The notes beneath the pieces are model-generated. The model saw only the letters and a program-made list of their open reading frames with translations. It made no database searches and was not told where the DNA came from. Made by a program: the position numbers and the translations under genes. A DNA stretch of 64,000 bases from Hydrangea macrophylla (lineage: Eukaryota > Streptophyta > Magnoliopsida > Cornales > Hydrangeaceae): contig CM066992.1 of the NCBI GenBank assembly GCA_033977485.1, forward strand, positions 105,821,450-105,885,449. Reading direction: 5' to 3'. Shown in pieces: positions 1 to 12,602 of the stretch (the stretch's first letter is position 1; each line of letters starts with the position of its first letter).

Positions 1-600
1 AAACCTGAATGAAAGGAACACTTGTATTAAAATTGAAATCACCAAGCAATCAATGTAGAATCCGAGATTAACCTACAAAAACAAGCAAACTCTATGTCTC
101 TCTCTATGTAAACTGTGAAAACCAAAGTTGGGCGTCCTTCTGGACGTGTTCATAACTAATATATATAGAAATTCCTAAGGCTAGGGTTACAATAATCATT
201 TCTGCTGCGTGCGCGTAAATTATGATAAAAGGCATGTTTGATCGATCGAACTTCCTTCGATCGCTTGAACGTTAGAAATTCTCGAGCTCTTTAAATGTCT
301 TAGATCGATCGAACACTCAATCGCTTGAGTTTCTTCGATCGCTTGAACTCCACTTTTCATCTTGAATTACCTTGCTCATAATCAAGCTTTCCTTTTTATC
401 CTGTTATTCATTTCTTCACACAGCAAAATAGTGATCTGCACAAATAAGAGCTAAAACAACTCGACTTATCATAAATTTGTCACATTGTATATAAACTAGC
501 ATTGTAGTACAAATTGCAGATATAATAGGGAGTTGTAAACTAAATCAGTATATTTCTTTGTTTTAGCGCAGTTGTATTTTACAAATACCCCCGCTTGTCA
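1..600 (-). repeat. 3' LTR of the Athila-type element, partial
   Basis: Homologous to 16369-16950. On the plus strand it ends in CCCCCGCTTGTCA, the same end as the right LTR, so the element's internal region starts at 601. It carries the GATCGATCGAAC / CGATCGCTTGAAC words (about 237-350) also seen in the other LTR. The 18-bp length difference is an extra copy of such a word. Confidence 0.9.
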
Positions 601-2759
601 CAACCACCAACTAGCTTATTGCTAGTCCCTAGCGATAAAGCGAAAATGAAACAAGCTAAACTACTACTACAACAACTAGAAAAAGATTAAATAAACTAAA
701 ACAAATTAACTTAACTAGAAAGAGATAACTCCTAACTCACTTTTGCAGGAATCGCGGATGCATCTAGCAAATGCAACAAGCCATTAAAACCTTAGGTTCC
801 CCCTAGTGGGCGAGTGTTGTCTCGTGAGGGTTTACAGTGAATATACCCACAAAATTCTCCATTTTAAGTTCATAAAGATATAGGAAAACTTTTAAACACT
901 CCCTCCTATTCAATTGCTAATTCAGCTCTACAAAGATATATCAGTCTCAAACAAACCATGAAAGAAATTCACATGCTCATCATGCCACCAAGATAGATAT
1001 AACATATGAATCACATCCATGCATCTGTGTATGTGTGTGAAGTTAAGAGCTATGCATCAAACCTTATTTAGAATTATTTAGACAATTGTACCTCTAGAGC
1101 TCGTAGTTTCAACTCAATTCTCACATTAGTTTACACTCAAAAAGGAATATCTCATAGAAACTTGTTTAATAATGATCGTACGTTGTATGAAAGCTTTGAT
1201 AGGAGTGATATTCTGGTTACTAATGCTTTCATACGTGACTCTATGAAAAATGAACATTTAAAGTGTATAGTCTCACGAATAGAATACTACTTACTAGAGG
1301 AGCAAAATACCGTGGATAACTCAATTTACACATTCATGTTCAAACCAATTCGTTAAGAATCATTAAGACTTTAAATTTTTGGTTTTTATATGGTAGCTGA
1401 AGATGATGAGAGAAATAATGTGTCTTAGTATGTGATGAAGTCTATCTCCTCATTTAATTCCTTTCACATCTCCAACCAACTTCCATTCTTTGCATATGCT
1501 TCTTTTCTCTTTTTTTTTTTTTTAACATACACTCCCTTTTCACATCCAAGCGTTTCCTATCTTCTTTATTTTATTATATATATATATATATATATATATT
1601 TAATGCTTCCCACAACTACTCTTCTCCCACCACATACTTTGACAATTTATTTATATCAGGAATCCATTGGGTCAAGGTATAAGATCAGATGTTTGTATTC
1701 TCGTAATAGACTTGGAAATATTGAATCAATGTTGGGTTAAAAACAAAATGGTTTCTTGGATAAAGGTAAAGGGCTATGTATAGATTACGGAATGGGTAGC
1801 GATGGCTTAAATCATTATCTTAATTCCTTAGTTTTAGCATTTCAGTATTCATTGAGTTTAGTTGGTAGATCCTAATGTTATCCTCTAATAAGCAGCCAAA
1901 ATGAAAAATTAATCGAGACTATTTCAACGAACTTTTAAAAGCATAATCAAGAAAAATAGTTCAAATTTATGTGACAATTCCTCAGAACGAAGATTGGATC
2001 AAAAAGTCACTAAGGGTAATTAGTTTCCACTACTCATTCTCTTAGCACAACAGTCGTATTAACTCATTTTTAGGTTTTTTGCATAGCTATCAAGTAGTGC
2101 ATGTGGATGTTGGATACATGAAAGATCTACACATGCAATCATCATAGTGATACTAGAAAAAAGCGTGACTTTAATTCATAAAAGGATAAGACTAATACGA
2201 TTGTGTCATTGCATAATAACAGTTAAGCAAGAGTGAATGTTCAAAGTTATTCTACCAATAAGGTTCAAATTTCTTTCAAAAATTTCCAAATTTTCCAATT
2301 TTAATTGAGTTTGAATTTATTTTAATTGAGATTGTATGATATTTGCAATGAAATTGTCCAGAGTGCTAAGTGTGAACATGTACAAGCGTATATTTATCTA
2401 CATCCCACCCCCAACTGAAAATAACAATGTTCCCAGAAGTTGATTTTCAAATGAAAATAGATGGATATCACCTGATAGAAGTAAAGCAATAACAGCAATC
2501 ATAGCAACCTGTAATTAAAGCATACAATCTCTAAACACACAGATCAATAGATATAGCAATACAAAAATATGATCCATGAATATCACAACGCCAATCACTG
2601 GAAATATAGAACAAGAACAGCATAGACAGTGATAACAAAGTCCAAATATCCAAAAGATAGAGTACCAAGAGAATGGAGAGAGAAAACAAAAATAATATAA
2701 ACACAGCAAAACTCCCATACTCGCAACTATAAGAAACAACTAATCATCGGCCACATCAG
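601..2759 (-). other. Athila 3' untranslated region, no gene seen
   Basis: AT-rich sequence between the 3' LTR and the end of the coding remnants. Short open frames here have no recognisable content. It holds a T run near 1511-1523 and a TA microsatellite near 1576-1600. A purine-rich minus-strand tract beside the LTR (rc of 601-612) could be a degenerate polypurine tract, weakly supported. Confidence 0.5.
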
Positions 2760-3690
2760 ATAGAATCTCAATTGGCGCGTCCGGAGCATCAGCACCTCCA
2801 CCCTCAGCAACAGAAGGGGCCGTCGTTGGGTCACTCGCAGTCATGTCCGAAGCAGCACAACTAGAGGTGGTGGAGGCGATATCTTGGAGATAATCAGCGG
2901 AGCAGAAGGAGTAGCAGATGTCGGTGGAGCTATGGACAATGAAGGATCGGTAGTGGGTGGAGCAGCCGAGGGGTATGAAGATGTGTGCAACGACTGAGCA
3001 ACCCCCAACTAAACCAGTAATGTGTCGAGCTGTGAGGTCAGGTGGTCAATCCTGCCCTCGAGTTGCATCTGTGACTCCCTCTCCTCGATAAACAATGTGT
3101 GGATAGTCTGGAGAGACACGGAAGAAGACTCTCCCTGGGCCAAAACCTGAGACCACTATCTCAGCTCGAATCACTCAACCTCCTCAACAGGATCTCTCTC
3201 GTCGTCGGACTCGGGCTCTTCAGTCTCGGAAGGCATTCCTGAAGCTGTACCCTCGGTGTCCGTACCTCCCCATCGCTTCTTCTTTAAGGAGCTCCATATT
3301 TTCAAAAGGATTGATAGCGAGGAAAGCTAGTGGGTACGGGATGTATCCATGAGAGATGTCGATGAAAACATTTGCATCCGGCCCTTCATATAGTGAGAGG
3401 CAAAATGCGACCTCTTTAGCTATCCATGGGGGGGTTTGATATTCAGAATTAGCCCAAGATCCTATCAAATGGACATCATCATCTCTCATTTTGGGACCTG
3501 CAGTTGAGTGATACGATGAATAGCGGATTAAGAACAACGTTATATTCAAGAAAAAAAATAAGGCAAAAATAAAAAGAAATGAAAATAACAAGGTACAGTA
3601 AAAGTAAAGGATACAACAACAATTTGAGAACACGCTCTGGCGTTTTAAGCAGAAGAGTAGTTGGGCTCATCCAGCTGGATGTGTTCAACT
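2760..3690 (-). pseudogene. Possible 3' ORF remnant downstream of integrase
   Basis: After the integrase end the minus strand has coding-like but broken text: a Pro/Ser-rich stretch (about 2770-3060), an acidic Glu/Ser-rich segment (about 3120-3230) and a segment at about 3220-3490 with Trp, Pro and a hydrophobic patch. Elements of the Athila/Tat groups often carry an extra 3' ORF, sometimes called env-like, in this position. I do not recognise the product. Several stops are visible and the hydrophobic stretch near 3540-3630 may simply be T-rich noise. Confidence 0.35.
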
Positions 3691-4900
3691 TCTTGTTAGA
3701 AGTTTTCCAAGGACGGTTTTTGTCCTTTGGCCATTGACCTTGAAGCTTTCATCGTTCTTGGGGTTTGTTAGCTCAACGGCCCCATATGGAAAGACATATT
3801 TAACTATAAACATACCTGTCCACCGGGATCGGAGTTTTTTTGGAAAAAGGTGAAGGCGAGAGTCATACAGTAAGACTTTCTTCCCTGGCTGCTGCCCTGA
3901 CTCAATGTTTTCTGAAAAAATCGTTTGATCATGGCGAGCCTTTAACCTTTCCTTATGCAACTTCGCAGAGTCATATGCATCTCTACAGATTTTTTCTAGC
4001 TCTGTGAGTTGGAGTTTTCTTAGCTGACCTCCGTCTTTAATATCGAAGTTTATTGAGCGAGTTACCCAATATGCTTTATGCTCAATCTCGACAGGTAGGT
4101 GGCAAGCTTTTCCATACACTAGCCTGTACGGGGACATTCCCAGGTTTGTTTTGTACGCGGTTCAGTAAGCCCATAGAGCATCAGTCAATTTGTATGCCCA
4201 GCCTTTCCTGTTGGAGCCAACCATCTTTTAGAGAATATGCTTTATTTCTCGGTTAGCCAATTTTGCCTGCCCGTTAGTTTGTGGGTGGTAGGCTAGAGTG
4301 ATCTTGTGATTAACCCCGTATTTCTTGAGGAGTGACTCCAAAGGCCTATTACTGAAGTACTTGCCTTGGTCACTTATTAACTCCCTCGCGGTTCCGAAAC
4401 GAAACATAATTGTGTTCTTTTAGAAAGGACATTACTATTCTATGGTCGTTGCGTCTCGTCGGTATCGCTTATACCCATTTTGAGACATACTCCACAACTA
4501 AGAATATGTATTCGCAGTTGTTCGATTTTGGAAACGGGCCCATAAAATGTATACCCCAATAATAGAATATTTCAATTGTGATTATAGGAGTCAAGGGCAT
4601 AGAGTTTCTTTTTGAAATTGTACCAAGCTTTTGATAGCATTGACACGATTTACAAAAAGGAATAGACATCTTTGAATACGGTGGGCTAATAGAACCCGCT
4701 ATGTAAGATTTTTTGTGCGGTCTTCTGTGAAGCAAAGTGGCCACCGCAGGCTTCTGAATGGCATGATGCTAGGATTACGGTTATATCTTTGTTTGGATTG
4801 CAGCATTTGATGACTTGATCAGCGCAATATTTGAACAAGTATGGGTCATCAAAGAAGAAGTGACGTGCGAACGAGAGGAATCATTTCTTATCTTGATTTG
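3685..4900 (-). pseudogene. Athila integrase remnant
   Basis: Minus-strand fragments read as a retroviral-type integrase in order. A zinc-binding region lies near 4660-4760 (HSEACGGHF-like text, then a C-X2-C pair in KSCQCYQK). A damaged core with GPFPKSNN-like text lies near 4480-4550. A C-terminal part at 3685-4137 starts [21 protein letters not shown], the usual end of the plant gypsy integrase core, and runs into [12 protein letters not shown] and a basic [15 protein letters not shown] region. Stops and frameshifts occur between them. It would have inserted element cDNA into chromatin; it cannot now make a full protein. Confidence 0.8.
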
Positions 4901-5694
4901 ACCAATGGCCAGGGGTTTCTCCCGTGATTAGGTAATTAACGATATCGGCGTAACAGGGTAAACTAAAAATAGCCAGCAACTATTCGTCTGGGAATTCTTC
5001 TTTGATTGGCATTGGTTCAGTTTTGTCAGAAAACTTTAACCTGGAAAGATGGTCAGCGACCACATTCTCTACTCCTTTTTTTGTCTTTTATGGTTAAGTC
5101 AAATTCATGGAGTAGTAGTATCCATCTAATGAGTCTTTGTTTTGCATCTTTCTTGGACAAGAGGTATTTAAGTGCCGAATGGTCTGTGAAGCAGACTATT
5201 GACGATCCTATGAGGTACGATCAAAACTTGTCCAAAGCAAAGACTATAGCTAACAAATCTTTCTCGGTTGTAGTGTAGTTCATTTGAGTGTCGTTTAGAG
5301 TTTTGCTAGTGTAATATATGACATAGGGCTTGTTATCTTTCCTCTGTCCTAGGATTGCGCCGATGGCGTAATCACTAGCATCGCACATTAATTCGAATGG
5401 GAGATTCTAATTGGGAGCTCGGAAATAGGTGCAGTTGTGAGGAGTTGCTTTAGTGTATCAAAAGATGTTTGGCAAGCATCCGACCACTCGAAAGGTACGT
5501 CTTTGACTAGCAATTGACAGAGTGGCCGAAAAATGGCACTAAAGTTTTGGATAAACCTCTTATAGAAACCCACATATCCCAAGAAAGAGCGTATATCTCT
5601 AACTGTGCAGGGGGTATGAAGGTTTGAGATTATATCTATTTTCGCCTTATCCACCTGGATACCTTTGTCAGAAATGATGTGGCCAAGGACTATC
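4901..5694 (-). pseudogene. Athila RT C-terminus and RNase H remnant
   Basis: The piece at 5388-5654 holds the RT connection motif VRDIRSFLGYVGFYKRFIQNF and the following KDVPFEW block. Below about 5385 the minus strand shows RNase H-like text such as [25 protein letters not shown] near 5090-5200, broken by several stops. The upstream RT part continues at 8612 on the other side of a solo LTR, so this is the 3' half of one split gene. Confidence 0.85.
5690..5694. repeat. 5-bp target site duplication, left copy (CTATC)
   Basis: CTATC abuts the solo LTR start TGTCACGCC; the same CTATC follows its end TTATTACA at 8612-8616. Removing the LTR and one copy rejoins the RT reading text VTSGI and VLGHIIS. 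Confidence 0.92.
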
Positions 5695-6070
5695 TGTCAC
5701 GCCCCGACGTAGCATAAATAAGGAAAGCGTTTAATTTCCTTTATGGACCCGTAGGTCGCGACAGTTTGAAGGATCGATTCCGTCCCAAACGTCGAACAAC
5801 AACAAAACAATAATAATCAGAGCAGAGAAGTCAAGGCTTACAAAAGTTTTACTAACTTATTACATCTTACGATACGGGGTCAACTAAGGCACTGACCGCC
5901 TTAACACAAAACAATAACTTATCATCTATTACAGTCATCCTTATAAACATACAGTTAAAAACTTAAACATATAACTTAAAATATGCAATGATGATAACAG
6001 TTTCTCTCCCAAAAGCAGCTGTTCTCAATTAGCATAGTCATAAGATTCCTCCTGATAATAACTTGAAAAG

Positions 6071-6121
6071 CCTGTACACGAATGTCCAGGACGCATCAAT
6101 GTCGTCAGCTTCAAGAAGCTG
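6071..6121 (-). other. Paired stem-loops in the solo LTR
   Basis: CAGCTTC (6106-6112) pairs with GAAGCTG (6115-6121), and CCTGTACA (6071-6078) can pair with TGTCCAGG (6083-6090) with mismatches. The same two hairpins, in the same order, occur at 35737-35786 in the array LTR. Confidence 0.6.
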
Positions 6122-6368
6122 GTGAGTATTAAAAACATAACTTTAAATGTAACACATACCCACCTACCTTTTTCCATTTTTCCAGTTTTGTTATAACAAC
6201 AGTTTAACCATAGGAAGATTTCAATTATAAAAGTAACAGGGAATATATTTAAAAGTCGTTCATTCATTTAAAACAAATGATCGTGTATGAGATAATGCAC
6301 CACGCTCATCTTACCGACTCTTTTCTCTCGACAAAACACAACAACCCACTATCTCACTCCAGTATCTT

Positions 6369-6735
6369 TGAAACACTAAGGTAGCCACACTTTAGCAACG
6401 GGGTGCCAGGGAATGTCCACTTTGCCTCACACTTTGGTTCGGGGTACCAGGGAGTGTCCAATGCCTCACACTTTGAATACCTAAACCGCCATGCAAATAC
6501 CGGAGGAACCCTCACGCAGTATCCAGACTCGGGTATCAGGGAGTGTCCGTAGGCCACACTTTAGCACTACCATGGGTGCCAGGGAATGTCCAAGTTCGGC
6601 GTCACACACTTTAACGCTACCATGGGCGCCAGGGAGTGTCCAAGTTTTGCCACCGTCGTATTACAAAGATACTCTCACCGCAATCTCAACACGTCACACT
6701 TTGGTACACCATAACCAGGGAGTGTCCACCACACA
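6369..6735. repeat. Diverged short tandem repeat within the solo LTR
   Basis: Repeated blocks of the type CACACTTTAGC...GGGTGCCAGGGAATGTCCA occur about six times with spacing of roughly 40-65 bp. The array LTRs carry a different tandem repeat (85-bp unit, 35281 onward) in the matching part of the LTR. Confidence 0.75.
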
Positions 6736-7050
6736 ATCTCAATCTCAATCTCATACTCATACTCTTCCCACACTGACCAGTACTCTTTTCCACACTGACT
6801 GACACCCACATACATGTACCACTGACTCCACATGTATGTCATGAATTTAAACATAAAGGGATTCGCCGAATTAAAAGAACAACGTACGCAGGGGGATTGA
6901 TAAGTCATAATACATTGTTTTAATCTTTCCAACATAACCAATGATATTATGTTTTAATAAAATTCCCAAAGAGGACCTTAACAATGCTTTAAAATTTATC
7001 CAAACAGTCCCTTATACGAAAACACACAAAAACTAGAAACTGCCAGAAGT

Positions 7051-7325
7051 CGCGCGCGCGGGTCGCTCGCGTGATATGTCGCTCGCGCGACCTGCCCACT
7101 TTTCATTTTATTATAAAAACCTTTTCTTTCTGCCTGAAATCAGACACCTCGTGCACGCGGTCGCTCGCGCGAAAGGTCTATCGAGCGACCCTCGCTCGCG
7201 CGACCTGCCTAAATTTCATTTTCTATATAAAACTTTTTCCGTCTGCCTGAACCCACGCGGCTCGCGCGCGCGGCTCGCTCGCGCAAAGGGTCGCTCGCGC
7301 GAACCTCGCTCGCGCGATCGTGGCG
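7051..7325. repeat. GC-rich palindromic-word cluster (TCGCTCGCGCGA)
   Basis: About nine variants of GGTCGCTCGCGCGA, CTCGCTCGCGCGACC and GCGCGCGGCTCGC occur in 270 bp, in a surrounding LTR that is AT-rich. The words are nearly self-complementary and rich in CpG. Confidence 0.8.
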
Positions 7326-8611
7326 CGAGATGATGCAGAGGCTTCATCTTCTTCGTCAGAACTGCTCTGTTTCAGTTTTCCAAACCCAATTTTACCCATT
7401 TTGCAATCCGGATTAAAACATGACATGTAGTATATGAATTTCTTTGTTTTTCGACGAGGATTATGAATCTACAATTAATTTTACATGAATCAAACTATAA
7501 CTCAAGAATTTTATGAAAAACTAAAAGATCACAAAACTAATTTTCTTATATACTTTCTCATGTGAACAAATCAAGGTCTAATACTTTAACCATAGACTTT
7601 ACATACCCAAATCTTTCATATTTCATTCAGAAAACAAGTTTTGATTAGGTTTGGAAAATCCAAGTTTTGAGCTATGGAGTTTCAAACGAAAATTCATCAT
7701 TGGTGATCACAACTTAAGCTACACCAGACAGTAAATATAACATGAATTACATTCTAGGTGAGTTTAAAATACTCACTGTGATTAAGAGGGTAGAGAATTT
7801 TGTTGAGAAAGAGCTCCAATCACTAAACCCAAATGAAGTTTTAAGCTATGGAGTTGAGTGAAGCTTTCTCTCTCTAAGAAATTCTATAAACCCTCCCAAG
7901 CTCTCTCCCTCCACTCTCTGAATTCTCTCTATATTATGTGAGTGCAGAATGTGTTAGTGTGAGGGTGAATGTGGTGTATATATAGAAGCTCTTAATGAGT
8001 GAACTTGGTGCCCAAGAATACATACAAGTTATGGTATACAAGAATTCTCAGCAAAATACTTACGTATATACAATGATATACACTCCACAGATGTTCTAAG
8101 GGTCACCTATAGGTTAGTAGGGGTCAAATTAGAGGTGTTTGGGAGTAGAGATTATAGGCATAAGTTAACTCACAACAAGAGGGCATTGCCAAACAAGGCC
8201 TAAGGCAATCATTAGTTGCCATAAATAGAAATAAAGTGTATGTCCAATCACACTTTACATCACTTCCAATATCTGTGGAAGTTTAGCACTGCGCAGACAG
8301 TTTTGGACATAAACTGGTATTTTCGTGGCGCGGTGTCCGTCACAAAAATACAGAAAATTTATTTTAACGTAAGAAATGGTTTTCTGGTTTTATAAAAATA
8401 CAGTTTGAATTAAAAGAAAACATTTCCACCATTTTTGAAATACAGACTTTGAAATTCAACACAGGTACTTCTAAATTTAAAATTGCAGTCTGACCCCAAA
8501 AGAATTTCAAATATGAAATAAATTCTACACACCAGAATTGTAATTAAAATAAAAGTGGAAAATGAATATTAAATATGACAATGCCAATAAATGAAAATGC
8601 AGGTTATTACA

Positions 8612-9357
8612 CTATCCCACTGGTTACCATAAAATGACACTTTTCCCAGTTTAGTACTAAGTGTTTGTCCTCGCATCGTGCTAGCACACGTTCAAGATTT
8701 TCCAATCAATTTTCAAAACTATGGCCGAATATAGAAAAATCGTCCATAAACACTTCCAATACCTGTTCGACCATATCACTGAAGATACTTAACATGCACC
8801 ACTAAAAAGTAGTAGGTGCATTACATAAGCCGAAGGGCATGCGACGGTAAGCAAAAGTACGAAACGGACACGTAAAAGTTGTTTTCTTCTGATCTTCAAG
8901 AGTGATTTCAATTTGGTTATACCCACTATATCCGTCCAGCAAGCAATAGTACTTGTGACCCGCCACTCATTCTAGCATTTGGTCCATGAATGGTAACGAA
9001 AAGTGGTCCTTCTGGGTCATAGTGTTTAGTTTTCAATAATCAATACACATCCTCCATCCGGTGGGGATGTGTATCGGTACTAGCTCGCCATCGTTGTTTG
9101 GAATGACAGTTATACCCTCTTTCTTTGGTACTAAAGGACTATCAGAAATTGGATATATGATCCCAACATCAAGTAGTTTTAAAACTTCATTTTTAACTAC
9201 TTCTTGCATGTTGGGATTCAGACGCCTTTGCATTTGTCGTGATGGTTTAGTGTCCTCTTCCAAATATATTTTATGGGTGCAAACGGATGGACTAATGCCC
9301 TTGAGGTCGGCAATAATTCATATTGTGCTGCTTCAGCATTCGAACTAGTTTACCCTC
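8612..9357 (-). pseudogene. Athila reverse transcriptase remnant, N-terminal and palm part
   Basis: From 9263 downward the minus strand reads KPSRQMQRRLNPNMQEVVKNEV, then GIIYPISDSPLVPKK and GWRMCIDY, the fingers of Athila RT. It continues past a stop into FSLPFMDQML, GYSGYNQIEI, PFGLCNAPTTF and VFMDDFSIFG; the catalytic MDD codons lie at 8739-8747. In-frame stops are seen after CIDY, inside the palm and at 8706-8708. The gene is cut at 8611 by the solo LTR and resumes at 5694. The link to the protease (9264-9357) is also broken. Confidence 0.88.
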
Positions 9358-11010
9358 TTATTCGGAGTTTAAGGTGGATGATATTATGACCGAGTATGTT
9401 TTCTCAATCCCCAGAAAAGCACATTTGAGCTCCTTAGGAAGCTCCTTCAATTCCAAATCAGGGAACAGGAAACTCGAGGGCATAACTAATTTCATTTTTG
9501 GAGGCAACGGTTCATATGGTGTAACCCACATGCATTCAGCTCTATCGTCCTCTATTGTTTCCATCATGAGGCAAATCTGATGAAGGTCGGCATCCAATGG
9601 AGTAGAATCTTGAGGTCGATAGATAGCATCAACAACTATCTCTAAAGAATCCTTGTAATCGACAACATCAGCCTCATCTTCAATGACCATCTCAATGAGG
9701 TTTACTTCTTCCTCATCCTCGTATTCTTCAGGTCGGGGATTTGAAAAGATTTTGACGTTTAGAGTCATATTCCCGAATACGATGTTCATAATACCACTTC
9801 TTATCTTTATCGTGGCATCGATTATGTTGAGGAATGGACATCTAAAAATCACCGGGATTTGTGCACATGGATTGGACACAGGTTCAGTGTCTAAGATTAC
9901 AAAATCAACCGGAAAGACAAACAAGTCTATTTGAACGAGGACGTCCTCCAGTATTCCTCTAGGGTATTTCACTAACCTATCTGCCAGTAGTAATGCAACT
10001 CGAGCGGGTTTGAGTTTGCCCAACCCAAGTTGTTTATAGACAGAGTATGGTAGTAGGTTTATGCTTGCTCCTAGATCGAGGAGTGCGTTGTCTATTTTGA
10101 TTCCCATCTGACATGAGACAGTGGGAGTACCGGGGTCTTTGAGTTTAGGAGGCAGTTCATTTTGGATGATTGCGCTCGCTTGGCAAGCGACATATGTGTG
10201 TTTCTTCACACTCTGCCGCCTCTTGACCATGCATATGTCTTTAAGATATTTAGCATGGGCCGGTACTTGTTTGATTGCATCAAGGAGTGGAAGGTTTACT
10301 TTAACTTGTTTAAATAGTTCCAAATACTCCTGATTCTTCATCTCATTTTTGGGCTTCTTTAGCCTTTGAGGGTAAGGCGCGGGAAAAGGGCATTTAGGTA
10401 ATGTGTCATTAACGGGCTCCTTTCCAAGCCTTCTCTCAAATTCTTCTACTTCTGTAGGAGCTTCATCATTTGATTTTAATGATTCGTTATTAGCAATCAG
10501 CTCCTTATCCAGAGTAGAAGGTTGCTTGCTAGTTACCACTTCCTCCTCTTCATACTCTTCGGGTGTAGGAAGAGGCATATTTTGCCATATAATCTTGCCG
10601 CTTATTAAAGTAGTTATGGGTTTAGCATGTTCTTGATTATTGGGACCATTATTATATCCCTTAGGGTTTGGAAGTGGTTGGACAGGAAACGTTCCACCGG
10701 ATCCCTCTTGTCGTGCATCTATTCTCTCTAACGTCACAGACATTTTACTCATCATTTGAATTAATTGCTGCGTCAGGTTTACGTTAGAGAGCGAATCTTC
10801 TTCTTGCACATTTTTATGTGGTGGCACGTACACACTTGATTGTTGATTATTAGAGGGCTGAGCTTGGTTGAAGTTATTAGATCTGTTTTGATTGAACGGT
10901 TGGGACTGCCTATTGTATTGCCCTTGATATTGGTTATTGTTGTTGTAGGGCTGTTGCTGATATTGGTTTTGGGTCCCAGCGTTATTTTCCAGTCAAAACT
11001 GGGGTGATTC
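9358..11010 (-). pseudogene. Athila gag C-terminus and aspartic protease remnant
   Basis: A 1.5-kb open frame (9358-10833) plus upstream text to 11010. The upstream part is Asn/Gln-rich (NNNQYQGQYNRQSQPF type), the usual tail after the gag zinc knuckle. The protease signature DLGAS lies at 10063-10077, followed by INLLPYSVYKQLGLG as in Athila elements; the second flap/Gly region lies near 9770-9900. The frame ends at 9358, just before the RT linker. One nucleotide seems missing near 10986, shifting the gag frame. The protease would cleave the polyprotein; the domain itself looks intact though isolated. Confidence 0.85.
11006..11010. repeat. 5-bp target site duplication, left copy (GATTC)
   Basis: GATTC precedes TGTCATG; the second copy is at 14146-14150. 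Joining the flanks with one copy restores the gag order of Asn/Trp/Arg-Asn-His-Pro codons, with a TGA in place of the usual Trp. Confidence 0.92.
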
Positions 11011-12553
11011 TGTCATGTTTCAGAATTTTATTAAAGGGCAATTGGGTAATTTTACCTTTTATGTTGTGGGCTCTAAATTTATTTGACTGTATTTTATTTT
11101 AGGGAACATGACTACATTATTTATTTTCCCCTTCGGGTGCTTTAAAATTTATTTCTGTTCGTGTGGGTGTGTTTATTTAATTTCGGGTTCACACCGTTGG
11201 GTCAGACTGTACATTGGAGCACCAAACATATCAATTTTTAGCATACAAGAGAGTGGGTCCCACCCCACTCCCCTATATGGCCGGCCAAAACTCCTCCCCC
11301 TCTCTCATTCACGTTTCTTTTTCTTCTCCTCCTTCCTTCTCTTCTTTTCTTCTTCTTCTCCTAAGGATACAACCTCCATAGTTCTTCTTCTCCTTCAAAC
11401 TTCATTCTTCAAGCTTCAAGGGATCATTGGAGAAGGTCATTTTCAAGCTTCCATTCACCCCCTAGAGCTTGCTTTTAAGGGTAAGAACAATCTCTTCATC
11501 TCTTTAATAATCTAGGGTTTACTAATTTCCCTTCTAATCTTGGGTTTCTCTTACTTAGTGTGACTTCCATGAAGCCTTTTTGGTGTCTCTAACATTGATA
11601 GGGCTTGAGGTTCTTGTTTGGTAAGCATTCTAGAAAACCCCCAAATCCTAGGGTTTCCTCTAATTTCGAAAATTTGAATTTCTTACCAACATGTCTCTTT
11701 TTGTGAAGCATTGTTGGAGCATTCTTGATGTTCCCTACAAATCCTTGCAACTCCATTGAAGCTTTTGGGATTTACTTAACTCTCTTGAATTTTCTTCCAT
11801 TGTTGGAACTTAAAGCTTTGTGAGGTAGATTCTTTGTTGTACCATTTTTTTTATGTTGTTTGTGGTTAAAAAGTAATGAGAAACCTTTATGTGAGAATTT
11901 AGACACATGTTTAGGATTTTCCCCAAATGTGAAAAATTAGGGCTTTAAGCATAAATGTGATTTTTATGTGCTAAGTGCTCTATGTGTTGATTATGTGATG
12001 CTAGTGGTGCTTAGGATGCTCCCTTTATGTGTAAAAGCATGTTAGGACGTTAGTTTAGAAATCCTTGTTAGGAATGCTATATTATGAATTTTTAATCTAA
12101 CTCGTGATGTTTTTAATACATGTTCAACATGCAAGAATTATTGTGTTCATTATTTTGTTGGAGCATCTATGTTGTCATTTTAAACATTTCATACATTGAG
12201 GCCAAATCGGCAAACATTCAAATATCACGACATAAAGATTTTATTTGGAAAAGAGAGAAAAACCCCATGTGTGGGAATTTTGGTTTAAGAAATCCGGACG
12301 TGGGTTGTGATGTGAGACAGGGAGAATGACCCTTAGAAACATTCAAACTCCAAACTATATTCGGGTAGCTCCCGGAAGTTGGTATGCTACACTCCATGCG
12401 TGGGTGGCTCATGGTCCGGTAATGAGAGAGATGTGCATTTGTCACGCATAGCCTTGCGACTTTAAACATTTCATTGTAGCCGTGGTGGCGATTCATTGCA
12501 CCTCATTTCATTTTAATCATGGATAGCATATAGACTTGTTACAACACTGTCTA

Positions 12554-12602
12554 CTTAGCCGTTGTGCTAAGGTACTACGCTACCAACCATTTTGCAGGTG
12601 AT
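12554..12602 (+). other. Stem-loop plus GCAGGTGAT motif in solo LTR
   Basis: CTTAGC (12554-12559) pairs with GCTAAG (12566-12571); GCAGGTGAT follows at 12594-12602. Comparable pairs occur in other Tekay-type LTRs of this window. Confidence 0.55.

Larger units (their letters stand above)
5695..8611 (-). mobile_element. Solo LTR, Tekay/Del-type, inserted in Athila RT
   Basis: 2917 bp beginning TGTCACGCCCC and ending TTATTACA on the plus strand, flanked by CTATC on both sides. Its plus-strand left end is the reverse complement of GCTACGTCGGGGCGTGACA, the exact end of the LTRs in the 32500-64000 array, so it belongs to a related but different chromovirus family on the minus strand. A TATA-like box lies near 7976-7984 (minus), followed about 200 nt later by GTGAGT (7771-7776). 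No internal region is present, as expected after LTR-LTR recombination. Confidence 0.92.

Noticed and set aside
1432..1740. 102-codon open frame across a TA microsatellite
   Set aside because: Contains a run of Ile/Tyr from the repeat and poly-Phe from a T run; no biological sense.
6491..6941. Overlapping open frames on both strands in the solo LTR
   Set aside because: They follow the short tandem repeat, which is open in several frames by chance.
11108..11515. 135-codon open frame in the solo LTR
   Set aside because: Low-complexity pyrimidine-rich leader after the LTR TATA box; no protein-like domains and the region is non-coding LTR.
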